Assembly: GCA_963808315.1 (NCBI GenBank) | Contig: CAWEFK010000001.1 | Coordinates: 186,001 to 250,000, forward strand | Length of the DNA stretch: 64,000 nucleotides | Source of the DNA: Palsa-504 sp963808315 | GTDB taxonomy: Bacteria; Actinomycetota; Actinomycetes; Streptosporangiales; Streptosporangiaceae | Direction: 5' to 3' | Part shown: piece after piece, positions 33,451 to 42,688 of the stretch | Layout of the letters: each line of letters opens with the position of its first letter | Numbering within the stretch: the stretch's first letter is position 1 | Position numbers and translations under genes: made by a program | Notes under the pieces: generated by a model | What the model saw: the letters and a program-made list of their open reading frames with translations, nothing else | Database searches by the model: none | What the model was told of the DNA's origin: nothing

Positions 33451-34557
33451 ATGTTAGCCGGGGGGTCAGGGCCGATGTCGCTGGCCGACCTGCCGCTGGG
33501 CGGCCTCGTCGGCCGCACCACGGAGGCGGCCGTGATCAAGGGCATGCTCGACGAGCACAGGCTCGTCACGGTGACCGGGCTGCCCGGTGTGGGCAAGACC
33601 GCGGTGAGCCTGGAAGCGGCCGCCGCGAATTTCGCCGACGGCGCCGTGCTCATCAGGCTCGATGCCCTGCGGGACGAGGCCCTGCTGCCGCATAGCATCC
33701 TGGCCGCTCTCCGGCTTCCCGACCGGCTCACCAGCAGTCCGCTCCAGGTCCTGGTCGATCACCTGCGCGGCCGGCACATGCTGCTTGTTTTCGACAACTG
33801 CGAGCACCTGCTCGGCGCCTGCACCGCGGTCATCGCCGCGTTGCTCCAGTTGTGCGCGAGGGTCCAGGTCCTCGCCACCAGCCGGGAACCGCTCCGGGTG
33901 CCCGGCGAGTCCGTTTTGGCCATCTCCCCGTTGTCCCTGCGCGACGCGGTGGAGCTGTTCAGCTGGCGGGCAGGGCTGGGGATCACGGCGGAGAATCGCG
34001 CGACCGTGGCGTCCGTTTGCGTTCAGCTTGACAAGCTGCCGCTGGCCATCGAACTGGCCGCCGGTCAACCCGTCGCCACGAAACCGGCCAGCCTGCTCGC
34101 CGCGATCGAGGCGGATTACGACGTGCTGCGCAACCCTGGCAACCCGGTGTTCAGGCACCGGAGCCTGCGCGCCGCGATCGGCTGGAGCTATGAGCTGTGC
34201 ACCCCGACCGAGCGCCTGCTGTGGGCTAGGCTCTCGGTCTTTCCCGGACCGTTCCGGATGGGGGACGCTCAGGACGTCTGCTCCAGCAGCCAGCTGTCCC
34301 GCGAAGAGGTCGCGGTTGGCCTTATTCTGCTTACCGAACGTTCGGTCCTGCTTGCGGACTTCCAGGCTGACGGCGAGGACCGCGAAGCGCGGGACGAGCG
34401 CGAAGCGCGGGAGGCGAGTTTTCTGCTGCCGATCACGCTTCGGGCCTACGGTCGCCAGATGCTGCGCAGGCTGGCGGAGGAAGTGGAGTTCCAGGACAGG
34501 TATCAGCGCTGGCACCGCAGCCGGCGCGGTGACCGCGGCACCCCGAGCATCCAGTAG
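33451..34557 (+). CDS. short NB-ARC (STAND) ATPase, C-terminus apparently lost
   Basis: Starting at ATG 33451 (or 33475, MSLADLP) gives up to 368 residues. GLVGRTTEAAVIK and the P-loop VTGLPGVGKTAVSLE lead into LLVFDNCEHLLGAC (Walker B), ATSREPLRVPGE and LPLAIELAAG (the GLPLA-type motif). This matches the AfsR/LuxR-associated NB-ARC family. Relatives carry several hundred more residues, usually TPR or a LuxR-type HTH. Here the protein stops after a winged-helix-like part. A ~125-base interspersed repeat starts 25 bases downstream, so the gene may have been truncated by rearrangement. Confidence 0.8.
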   Translation: MLAGGSGPMSLADLPLGGLVGRTTEAAVIKGMLDEHRLVTVTGLPGVGKTAVSLEAAAANFADGAVLIRLDALRDEALLPHSILAALRLPDRLTSSPLQVLVDHLRGRHMLLVFDNCEHLLGACTAVIAALLQLCARVQVLATSREPLRVPGESVLAISPLSLRDAVELFSWRAGLGITAENRATVASVCVQLDKLPLAIELAAGQPVATKPASLLAAIEADYDVLRNPGNPVFRHRSLRAAIGWSYELCTPTERLLWARLSVFPGPFRMGDAQDVCSSSQLSREEVAVGLILLTERSVLLADFQADGEDREARDEREAREASFLLPITLRAYGRQMLRRLAEEVEFQDRYQRWHRSRRGDRGTPSIQ

Positions 34558-34581
34558 CGACTCCGCAGCTGGGCCTGCCTC

Positions 34582-34705
34582 AACCTGACCCACAGCGAAG
34601 GACCATCGGTGTTGCTGGGGCAACGACGATGGACCATCGGTGTCGTTCGAGAACGGGAGCGCCCGGCACGGTGTGCCGGGCGAGGCGGGTGGTGTTCACG
34701 GATGC
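34582..34705 (+). repeat. interspersed structured repeat, copy 1
   Basis: This is one of three related ~125-135 base elements, with 44234-44359 and the inverted 59636-59766. Shared landmarks in order are AACCTGACCCACA, GGACCAT, GGTGTTGC, GGGCAAC, CGATGGACCATCGGTGT, CGGGA, a CCCGGCAC/GTGCCGGG hairpin, GGCGAGGCGGGTGGTGTTC and GATGC. It sits 25 bases after the truncated NB-ARC gene. The rest of the gap, to 34961, is AT-rich leader for the PP2C gene. Confidence 0.8.
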
Positions 34706-34961
34706 TAACCCACACCACCCCACCACTCAGCACACCTACACCGCCCACACCGTCCACACCGCCGGCCACAGCGAGTACTTGATCTAGGGAACGGCATGGG
34801 ACGAGGTGCGCAGCGTAAAAGTGGCCCCACAGACTGACGACGCGGTTGGGTGGGGTCTGGTTCTGCGAATTAAGTGCGAAATAGTCGTCCAAATCTTTAT
34901 TTGCGCAACAGTTTGTGCCTGGCTGACTACAATCATCCGTGTTCCCAGCGGGAGAAACCCC

Positions 34962-35852
34962 ATGACCATTCCGGCCTCCACGCACGTCGGTCGGCTGTAC
35001 CTCGAATCGCGCCATCTGCCTGCGGCCCAGGGCGGAAGCGGGGACATCTATGACGCGATGGCGACGCCGTTCGGGATCCGGCTGCTCATCGGCGACGTCA
35101 TGGGCACCGGGCCGCCGGCCCACCGCACCGGCTTGTCCGTGCTCGATGCGTGGCGCGAGCTGGCCTGGGCCGAACCCAGCCTGACGGACATCGCGGTGCG
35201 ACTGCACGCGCTGATCGCCCGATCTGATCATCCGGAGCGGTTCGTCACCGCGCTCCTGGTGAACTTCCCGGCCGCCCAGGAGCTTTCAGATCAGGCCACC
35301 GGGTCATGGATGGAGCTGGTCTGCTGCGGGCACCCGCCGCCGCTGCTCCTGCGGGGCGGATCCGCGGCGGTCATCCAGCCGTGCCCGGCCCCCCCGATCG
35401 GGTTGCTCGACCTGGCCGACGGGTGGTGCCAGGCCAGCATGTTTCCGGTTGGCGAGGGCGATCAGCTGCTGCTGTACACCGACGGCGTGTCGGAAGCCAG
35501 GGATGCGGCCGGCCGGTTCTTCCCGCTGGCCGAGCGTACGGCGCAGGCCCTTTCCCCGGGTGGGGCGGCGCCGCGGGACGAGGTCGCGGGGCCGCACCTG
35601 CTCGACGCGCTCGTCGCGGGCCTGCATGCTCATGTTGGCGGCCGGCCCCGGGACGACGTCTTGCTGCTGCTGGCTTCGATGAGGTTACCCGCAGGCCCGC
35701 TGGGTCGGCGGGACTCCCATGATCAGAAGTGGCTTGAGCCGCGGACGGACAGGGTCTCACGGAGCTTGGCCAGCAGCGATGCTTCGGTGAAGGGCTTTTC
35801 GATGAGGTTGACGCCGGGTTCGAGTACCCCCTGGGTGTCCAGCACTCCGTGA
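34962..35852 (+). CDS. PP2C-type (SpoIIE/RsbU) serine phosphatase
   Basis: Starting at ATG 34962, after GGGAGAAA, gives 296 residues. GGSGDIYDAMATP and LLIGDVMGTG hold metal-binding Asp residues. LVCCGHPPPLLL, LLYTDGVSEARD and RPRDDVLLLLA complete the PP2C core. It has no sensor domain, so it probably acts on an anti-anti-sigma substrate as a stand-alone RsbU-like enzyme. The last ~45 residues overlap the convergent histidine kinase gene by 130 bases and lack family similarity, so the true end may be earlier. Confidence 0.88.
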   Translation: MTIPASTHVGRLYLESRHLPAAQGGSGDIYDAMATPFGIRLLIGDVMGTGPPAHRTGLSVLDAWRELAWAEPSLTDIAVRLHALIARSDHPERFVTALLVNFPAAQELSDQATGSWMELVCCGHPPPLLLRGGSAAVIQPCPAPPIGLLDLADGWCQASMFPVGEGDQLLLYTDGVSEARDAAGRFFPLAERTAQALSPGGAAPRDEVAGPHLLDALVAGLHAHVGGRPRDDVLLLLASMRLPAGPLGRRDSHDQKWLEPRTDRVSRSLASSDASVKGFSMRLTPGSSTPWVSSTP

Positions 35853-38066
35853 CTGTAGCCGGACATGAAGAGCACCTGCACGTCCGGGCAAAGAACCCGG
35901 ATCCGGACGGCCGCTTCCCTACCCAGCATCTGCGGCATGACCACGTCGGTGAGCAGTACGTCAATGTCACGGGGGTGCCTGGCGGCGATCTCGATGGCAT
36001 CGAGCCCGTTGACGGCGGTGATCACCTTGTAGCCGTGGCCGGCCAGGATCCGGCGGGTCAACTCCCGCACCGCGGCCTCGTCCTCCACGACCAGCACCGT
36101 CTCGCCGGTGCCGCCCCGGGCGGCCTGGGGCGGTATCAGGGATGACCCCTGGAACGGCAGGCTGGTCTCGGGCAGCAAGATGGTGAAGGCGGTACCGAGG
36201 CCGGGTTCTGAGTAAATCTGCACGTGACCGCCGGCCTGGGTGATGATCCCATATACGGTGGCGAGGCCCAGGCCCGTTCCCTCGCCCTTCGCCTTAGTGG
36301 TGAAGAAGGGCTCGAACGCCCGGTCAATGACGGCCTGGGGCATCCCGGTACCCGTATCGCTCACCTTCAGGCTGATGTAACGGCCCGGGGTGAGCCCGAC
36401 GCGGCTGGCCGCGTCATTCGCGTCCAGGCTCGTACCGGCGGTGGCGATAATCAGCCTCCCGCCTGCCGGCATCGCGTCGCGGGCGTTGACGGCCAGGTTG
36501 ACCAGGACCTGCTCGAGCTGGCCCGGATCGGCTAGCACCGGGCTCAGCTCGGCCGCCAGGTCGGTGCTCAGCTCCACGTGCTCACCCAGAGTGCGGACAA
36601 GCAGCTGCTGGACTCCCTCGATCACCTGGTTGAGGTTCAGCGCGCGCGGGTGGACCACGTCACGGCGGGCGAAGGCCAGGAGCTGGTGGGTGAGCCCGGC
36701 GGCCCGCTCGGCCGCCCGCTCGATCTGCCCGATATCCTCGCGCACCGATTGCCACTCGTTCTGAGGTGCCCTGCTGGCTACCTCTTCGCGGACGAACGCG
36801 GCGTAGTTGGAGATGACCGCGAGCAGGTTGTTAAAGTCATGCGCGACCCCCCCGGCCAGCTGGCCCAGGCTTTCCAGGCGCTGCGACTGGTGCAGCTGGC
36901 GCTCCAGCTTGTCCCGCTCGGCCTGCGTCTTCAGCCGTTCTCGCTCGGCTCGCAGTTCCAGTCGCTCGGTGACGTCGCGGACCGTAGCGGACACCAGGAT
37001 GCCCTCACCAGTGTCGATGGCAGACAGGGAGATCTCCAACGGGAACGTGCTGCCGTCGCGACGGCGGCCCGTCAGGTCCAGGCCCGCACCCATGGGCCTG
37101 GGCTGCGGGTCAGCCACATACGCGGCCCGGTGGGCGGGATGTGCGGCCCGGGCTGCTTCCGGCATCAGGATTTCCACCGGCTGGCCGACCAGCTCTTCCC
37201 GCCCGTAGCCGAACAGCCGCTCCGTCTGCGCATTCACCAGCACGATCCGGCCGCCTGCGTCCACGCACACCACCGCGTCCGGGGCCGCCTCGATGAGCCC
37301 GCGGAACCGGGTGCCGGCCCGCTGCTGGCCGGTGATGTCCCGCGACACGGTGGATATCCCGACGATCGTTCCGGTACGTTCGGCGATGGGAGTCAGTGTC
37401 ACCGACACCCTGATGGTGGTCCCGTCCCTGCGCACCCGGTCAGACTGGTACTCCCCGATCCGCTCGCCCCGGGCGATCGCGGCCTGGATCTCCTTCTCCT
37501 CACTGCGGCTCTCGGGCCGGATAAGCACGTCAGCCTGGCCGCCCGATCATCTCGGCCGCGGAGTAGCCGTAGAACCGTTCGGCGGCCGGGTTCCAGCTGG
37601 TGATCACCCGGTCGGCAGACTCGCCGATCACGGCGTCCGGCGAGAACCGGACAATAGCCGCCAGCCGCGCCGCCGTCGCATCGGCCTCCCGCCGCTCGGT
37701 GACGTCGCGGACTACGGCCATGATCAGCAGGCCCTCGCCGCCATCGTCGGCGGACGCAGTGATGGCGGACAGGCAGATCTCCGCCGGGAACGTGCTGCCA
37801 TCGCGACGGCGGCCGAACCGCGCCAGGCCCTCGACGACCGGTCCAGGCCGCGGGTCGGCCAGCGGCGCGGCCCAGGGGACGGAAGGCCTGACCTGCCCGC
37901 CGCCCGGAACCAGGACGTCCGCCGGCACGCCGGCCAGCTCGTCCCGCCCGTACCCGAACAGCCGCTCAGCCTGCGCATTTACCAGCACGATCCGGCCGCC
38001 GGCGTCCACGCACAGCACCGCGTCGGAGACCATATCGAGCAACCCGACACGGTCGGCGAATGGCAT
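35723..38066 (-). CDS. PAS-PAS-PAS hybrid histidine kinase with receiver, frame broken once
   Basis: Starting at ATG 38066. PAS1 (VLCVDAGGRIVLVNAQ) and PAS3 are nearly the same sequence, with a different PAS2 (AVIGESADRVITSWNPA) between. HisKA follows with LAGGVAHDFNNLLAVI (catalytic His). The HATPase_c has NLAVNARDAMP and GTGLGLATVYGI. A C-terminal receiver has VLVVEDEAAVRE, LLTDVVMPQM (phospho-Asp) and EKPFTE. The frame is interrupted at 37530. Removing one base near 37534 joins the parts into 780 residues. No transmembrane helix is seen, so it is a cytoplasmic sensor. No partner regulator is adjacent. Confidence 0.88.
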
Positions 38067-38420
38067 GACGCTTACCCCCCGGATCAGCGATCGACGGCCG
38101 CTGCGAACGCTGTATCCGCAGAGCGCCGGACCAGCAACTCAAAGTGAAAGATAACACACACTCTGTAGTCAATTAGGTTTGCCGAGGACCGCCGCGGCGT
38201 CTCACGTCGCTGACGGGCAGCCCGGACGCTACGGCACCTCACGTCGCCACCGGCAGCCCGGGCTCTGCGGCACATCGCGTTACGACGCCGGGGCTGGAGC
38301 GGGCCTGCGGGCGGGGAGAGTTGGGGCATTGTTATCGAGAGCCAGCGGGCGGGCGCACCGGCAGGCATGAAACTATGCCGTGGGGAAGTAGCAGGGGAAC
38401 ACGAAGCAAGGAGGCAGGAC
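38067..38420. other. divergent intergenic region between kinase and pgi
   Basis: 354 bases, with no gene recognised. It contains two imperfect ~35-base direct repeats around CTCACGTCGC...CAGCCCGG...CGGCAC (about 38199-38275). The AAGGAGG of pgi lies at 38408-38414. An AT-rich stretch at 38145-38175 probably holds the kinase promoter. Confidence 0.5.
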
Positions 38421-40052
38421 ATGGCGGTCTCACCGCTGCCTGAGCGCAAGGCGTGGCAGGCGCTCAGCCGGCATTACGACGACATCGCCGGTCAGCACCT
38501 GCGTGAGCTGTTCGCCGCGGATCCCGGGCGCGGGGAACGGCTGACCGCGGAGGCGACCGGGCTCTTCCTTGACTACTCCAAGAACCGGGTCACCGACGAG
38601 ACCATGCGGCTGCTGGTGGCGCTGGCCTCAGAATCAGGCGTGGCCGAACGGCGCGACGCGATGTTCCGCGGCGAGCACATCAACGTGTCCGAGAACCGTG
38701 CGGTGCTGCACGTCGCGTTGCGCATGCCGGCCGGCGAGCACCTGGAAGTGGACGGCGCCGACGTCGTGGCGCAGGTCCACGAGGTGCTCGGCCGGATGGC
38801 CGACTTCGCCCGCAAGGTCAGGTCGGGCGAGTGGAAGGGCTATACCGGCAAGCCGATCAGGAACGTCGTCAACGTCGGGATCGGCGGGTCCGACCTCGGC
38901 CCGGTGATGGCGTACGAGGCGCTGCGGCACTATGCCACCCGTGACATCACCTTCCGGTTCGTGTCCAACGTGGACTCCACCGACTTCGCCGAGGCCACCC
39001 GCGACCTGGACGCCGCCGAGACGCTGTTCATCATCTCCTCCAAGACGTTCAGCACGCTGGAGACGCTGACCAACGCCACCTCCGCGCGCGACTGGATCAC
39101 CGGCGAGCTGGGCACCCAGGACGCGGTGGCCAAGCACTTCGTCGCGGTGTCCACCAACGCCGAGCGAGTCGCCAAGTTTGGCATCGACACCGCGAACATG
39201 TTCGGCTTCTGGGACTGGGTCGGCGGCCGGTACTCGATGGAATCGGCCATCGGGCTGTCCACGATGGTGGCGATCGGGCCGGAGCAGTTCGGCGAGTTGC
39301 TGGCCGGATCGCACGACATGGACGAGCACTTCCGCACCACCCCGCTCGAGCGGAACCTGCCGGTGCTGATGGGCCTGCTGGCGCTGTGGTACCGCGACTT
39401 CTTCGGCTGCCAGACCTACGGCGTCATGCCCTACGAGCAGTACCTCAAGCGGTTCCCCGCCTACCTGCAGCAGCTCACCATGGAATCAAACGGCAAGCAC
39501 GTCACGCTGACCGGGGAGCACGTCAGCTACGACACGGGCGCGGTGTTCTGGGGCGAGCCTGGCACCAACGGGCAGCACAGCTTCTACCAGCTCATCCACC
39601 AGGGCACCACGATCATCCCGGTCGACCTGATCGGCTTCGGCAAGACGCTTAACCCCATCCGCGACCACCACGACATCCTTTCTTCCAACGTGTTTGCGCA
39701 GGCGCAGGCGCTTGCGTTCGGAAAAACAGAAGAAGAGGTACGGGCCGAGGGCACGCCCGAAAACGTGGTGCCGCACCGGGTGATGGAGGGCAACCGGCCT
39801 TCCAACGTGCTGCTCGCCGAGATCCTCACCCCCCGGATCCTCGGGTCGCTGATCGCGCTGTACGAGCACAGCGTCTTCACCCAAGGGACGATCTGGGGCA
39901 TTGACTCGTTCGACCAGTGGGGCGTGGAGCTCGGCAAGGTGCTCGCGGTCAAGATCATCCCCGAGCTGACCAGCGCGACCGAGCCGGCGCTTGATCATGA
40001 CTCCTCGACCAACAACCTCATCCGCAGGTACCGGGCGCTCAAGACTAGGTAA
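38421..40052 (+). CDS. pgi: glucose-6-phosphate isomerase
   Basis: Starting at ATG 38421 behind AGGAGG gives 543 residues, the usual size. NVGIGGSDLGPVMAYEAL, SKTFSTLETLTNA, WDWVGGRYSMESAIG and LMGLLALWY are the PGI signatures. ESNGKH and GTNGQHSFYQLIHQG contain the catalytic Glu and His. It interconverts glucose-6-P and fructose-6-P, and here heads a pentose-phosphate cluster with gnd and zwf at 13- and 37-base spacings. Confidence 0.96.
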   Translation: MAVSPLPERKAWQALSRHYDDIAGQHLRELFAADPGRGERLTAEATGLFLDYSKNRVTDETMRLLVALASESGVAERRDAMFRGEHINVSENRAVLHVALRMPAGEHLEVDGADVVAQVHEVLGRMADFARKVRSGEWKGYTGKPIRNVVNVGIGGSDLGPVMAYEALRHYATRDITFRFVSNVDSTDFAEATRDLDAAETLFIISSKTFSTLETLTNATSARDWITGELGTQDAVAKHFVAVSTNAERVAKFGIDTANMFGFWDWVGGRYSMESAIGLSTMVAIGPEQFGELLAGSHDMDEHFRTTPLERNLPVLMGLLALWYRDFFGCQTYGVMPYEQYLKRFPAYLQQLTMESNGKHVTLTGEHVSYDTGAVFWGEPGTNGQHSFYQLIHQGTTIIPVDLIGFGKTLNPIRDHHDILSSNVFAQAQALAFGKTEEEVRAEGTPENVVPHRVMEGNRPSNVLLAEILTPRILGSLIALYEHSVFTQGTIWGIDSFDQWGVELGKVLAVKIIPELTSATEPALDHDSSTNNLIRRYRALKTR

Positions 40053-40065
40053 GGACGAACCAGCC

Positions 40066-41094
40066 ATGCCAACTGATACGCCAATGCAGCTCGGGATGAT
40101 CGGGCTCGGCCGGATGGGCGCCAACCTCGTCCGCCGGCTCATGCGCGACGGCCACCGCTGCGTGGCCTACGACGTCAACGCCGACGCGGTCAAGTCGCTC
40201 GAGGCCGACGGGGCGGTCGGGGCGGAGAGCCTGGCCGACTTTGTCGGGAAGCTGGAGACGCCGCGGGCCATCTGGATCATGGTGCCGGCCGGCATCGTCG
40301 AGAAGACCCTGGCCGAGCTGCGGCCGCTGCTCGAGGCCGACGACATCATCATCGACGGCGGGAACTCCTACTACCGGGATGACATCATCCGGGCCAAGGA
40401 CCTCCAGAGTTCCGGCATCCACTACGTCGACGTCGGCACCAGCGGCGGCGTGTGGGGCCTGGACCGGGGCTACTGCCTGATGATCGGCGGCGAGGAGGAG
40501 GCGGTCCAGCGGCTGAACCCCATCTTCCTGACCATCGCGCCCGGCAAGGGCACCGCCGAGCCCACCAAGGGCCTGCAGCCCGGAGGCACCGCCGAGCAGG
40601 GTTACCTGCACTGCGGCCCGAACGGCGCCGGGCACTTCGTCAAGATGGTGCACAACGGGATCGAGTACGGCATGATGGCCGCGATCGCCGAGGGCCTGTC
40701 GATCATCAAGCACGCCGACGTCGGCAAGCACACGGCGCAGTTCGACGCGGAGACCGCGCCGCTGCGCAACCCCGAGGACTACCAGTACACGATCGACGTG
40801 GGCGAGGTGGCCGAGGTGTGGCGGCGCGGCTCGGTGATCAGCTCCTGGCTGGTCGACCTGACCGCCGCCGCCTTCGCCAAGTCGCCCGACCTGGACGACT
40901 TCAGCGGCCGGGTGTCTGACTCAGGCGAGGGCCGGTGGACCGTGCTGGCCGCGGTGGACGAGGGCGTGCCCGCCTCGGTCATCGCCGCCTCGCTGTACGA
41001 GCGGTTCGAGTCCCGCGACATGGGCGCGTTCACCGGGAAGATCCTGTCGGCGATGCGCTCGGAGTTCGGCGGCCACGCGGAAAAGAAGGCCTGA
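40066..41094 (+). CDS. gnd: 6-phosphogluconate dehydrogenase, decarboxylating (short GndA-type)
   Basis: Starting at ATG 40066, after AAGGACG, gives 342 residues. This is the short family, not the ~470-residue one. The Rossmann motif is LGMIGLGRMGANLVRRL. IIIDGGNSYYRDD, VDVGTSGGVWG and GAGHFVKMVHNGIEYGMM carry the catalytic Lys/His. The oxidative decarboxylation gives ribulose-5-P. It is tightly packed after pgi. Confidence 0.95.
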   Translation: MPTDTPMQLGMIGLGRMGANLVRRLMRDGHRCVAYDVNADAVKSLEADGAVGAESLADFVGKLETPRAIWIMVPAGIVEKTLAELRPLLEADDIIIDGGNSYYRDDIIRAKDLQSSGIHYVDVGTSGGVWGLDRGYCLMIGGEEEAVQRLNPIFLTIAPGKGTAEPTKGLQPGGTAEQGYLHCGPNGAGHFVKMVHNGIEYGMMAAIAEGLSIIKHADVGKHTAQFDAETAPLRNPEDYQYTIDVGEVAEVWRRGSVISSWLVDLTAAAFAKSPDLDDFSGRVSDSGEGRWTVLAAVDEGVPASVIAASLYERFESRDMGAFTGKILSAMRSEFGGHAEKKA

Positions 41095-41131
41095 GCCGGC
41101 CAGCGAGCGAAGCGAGCGGAAGAGACACTTC

Positions 41132-42592
41132 ATGAGCAAGAACGGATCTCCCCGGCCGGATGACCACGTCATCGTGCTATTCGGCGCGACCGGCGACCTG
41201 GCCAAGCGCAAACTGCTGCCCGGGCTGTTCCACCTGCACGCGGCCGGGCTGCTGCCGCGCGAATACCGCGTCATCGGGTCCTCGCCGCCGAAGTTCGCGC
41301 TGACCGAGGAACAGTTCCGCCAGCGGGCGGAGCAGGCCTGCGCCGACTTCTGCATCACCAAGCCGACCGATCCGTCCTGGCCGTCTTTTGCCGAACGACT
41401 GTCGTTCGCGGCGGCCGAACCAGGGAACACTGCGGATCTGGAGAAGGCGATCCAGCAGGCGGAAAAGGACATCGGCGGGACGCCCCGCCGGCTGTACCAC
41501 CTGGCCGTGCCCCCGGCCGCGTTCACCTCGGTCGTCGGCATGCTCGGCGACGCGGGCCTGGTGAACAGCCTCACCCGGGTGATCATCGAGAAGCCGTTCG
41601 GCACCGACCTGTTGTCAGCCCGCGCGCTGAACCAGGCGGTGCTCGCGGTCTTCGACGAGTCGCAGGTTTTCCGCATCGACCACTTCCTGGGTAAGGAATC
41701 GGTCGACAACATCCTGGCGTTCCGGTTCGCGAACGGGCTCTACGAGCCGATCTGGAACCGGCACAACATCCGCTACGTCCAGATCGACGTGCCCGAGACG
41801 CTGTCCATCGAGGGCCGGGCCGAGTTCTACGACGCGACCGGCGCCTACCGGGACATGGTCGTCACCCACCTGTTCCAGGTGCTCGGGTTCGTGGCTATGG
41901 AGCCGCCGGTGTCGCTGTCCGCCCAGCAGCTGCGGGACGAGAAGCTGAAGGTCTACCGGGCCCTGCGGCCCATCGATCCCAGGCACGTCGTCCGCGGCCA
42001 GTACCAGGGGTACCGGTCCGAGCCCGGGGTGAAGCCCGATTCGGACACCGAGACCATGGTGGCGCTGAAGGTCGAGGTGGAGAACTGGCGCTGGCACGGC
42101 GTGCCGTTCTTCCTTCGTTCTGGCAAGTCCATGGGCGCCTCGCGGCAGGTCGTGACGCTCGGCTTCCACGAGCCGCCGCTGCGCATGTTCAAGGCGCACC
42201 GCAGCGACATCCCCGCGGGCCGGGTGAACGAGATCGTCATCGATTTCGCCGACCCCGGCTCGATCAGCACCGAGTTCCTGGCCAAGGTGCCCGGTCCCGA
42301 GATGAGCATGGGCAGCGCGAAGATGGTGTTCAGCTACGAGGACTCGTTCGCCACGGCCAACGCGCTCGAGGGCTACGAACGGCTCATCCTGCTGGCCATG
42401 ATCGGCGACCAGTCGCTGTTCACCAGCTCAGACGGGATCGAGCGGCTGTGGGAAATCTCCGAGCCGCTGCTGGAGCACCCGCCGTCGGCCGAGTCCTACG
42501 ACCGTAAGTCGTGGGGCCCGCCCTCGGTCGACAAGCTGATCGCGCCGTACCGCTGGCACCTGCCGGAGGTCAAGGCCCCGACCGTCATGTAA
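41132..42592 (+). CDS. zwf: glucose-6-phosphate dehydrogenase
   Basis: 486 residues. The NADP-binding LFGATGDLAKRKLLPGLFHL opens the protein. IIEKPFGTD and the active-site RIDHFLGKE (normally RIDHYLGKE) follow, then FANGLYEPIWNR. It catalyses the first oxidative step of the pentose-phosphate pathway. It is last in the pgi-gnd-zwf cluster, which ends in a strong hairpin. Confidence 0.95.
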   Translation: MSKNGSPRPDDHVIVLFGATGDLAKRKLLPGLFHLHAAGLLPREYRVIGSSPPKFALTEEQFRQRAEQACADFCITKPTDPSWPSFAERLSFAAAEPGNTADLEKAIQQAEKDIGGTPRRLYHLAVPPAAFTSVVGMLGDAGLVNSLTRVIIEKPFGTDLLSARALNQAVLAVFDESQVFRIDHFLGKESVDNILAFRFANGLYEPIWNRHNIRYVQIDVPETLSIEGRAEFYDATGAYRDMVVTHLFQVLGFVAMEPPVSLSAQQLRDEKLKVYRALRPIDPRHVVRGQYQGYRSEPGVKPDSDTETMVALKVEVENWRWHGVPFFLRSGKSMGASRQVVTLGFHEPPLRMFKAHRSDIPAGRVNEIVIDFADPGSISTEFLAKVPGPEMSMGSAKMVFSYEDSFATANALEGYERLILLAMIGDQSLFTSSDGIERLWEISEPLLEHPPSAESYDRKSWGPPSVDKLIAPYRWHLPEVKAPTVM

Positions 42593-42638
42593 GGCAATTC
42601 CTGGCCGGTTGGCGCCCGGTCGGGTGCGGGTGCTGGAA

Positions 42639-42678
42639 ACGCGGCATCCGGCGGGACAGTGTCCGCCGGATGCCGCGT
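42639..42678. terminator. strong bidirectional stem-loop terminator
   Basis: ACGCGGCATCCGGCGG (42639-42654) and CCGCCGGATGCCGCGT (42663-42678) are perfect 16-bp reverse complements with an 8-base loop. It lies between convergent zwf and the secreted-protein gene, so it probably terminates both. There is no U-tract, as is common in actinobacteria. Confidence 0.85.
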
Positions 42679-42688
42679 CCGATTCGGG

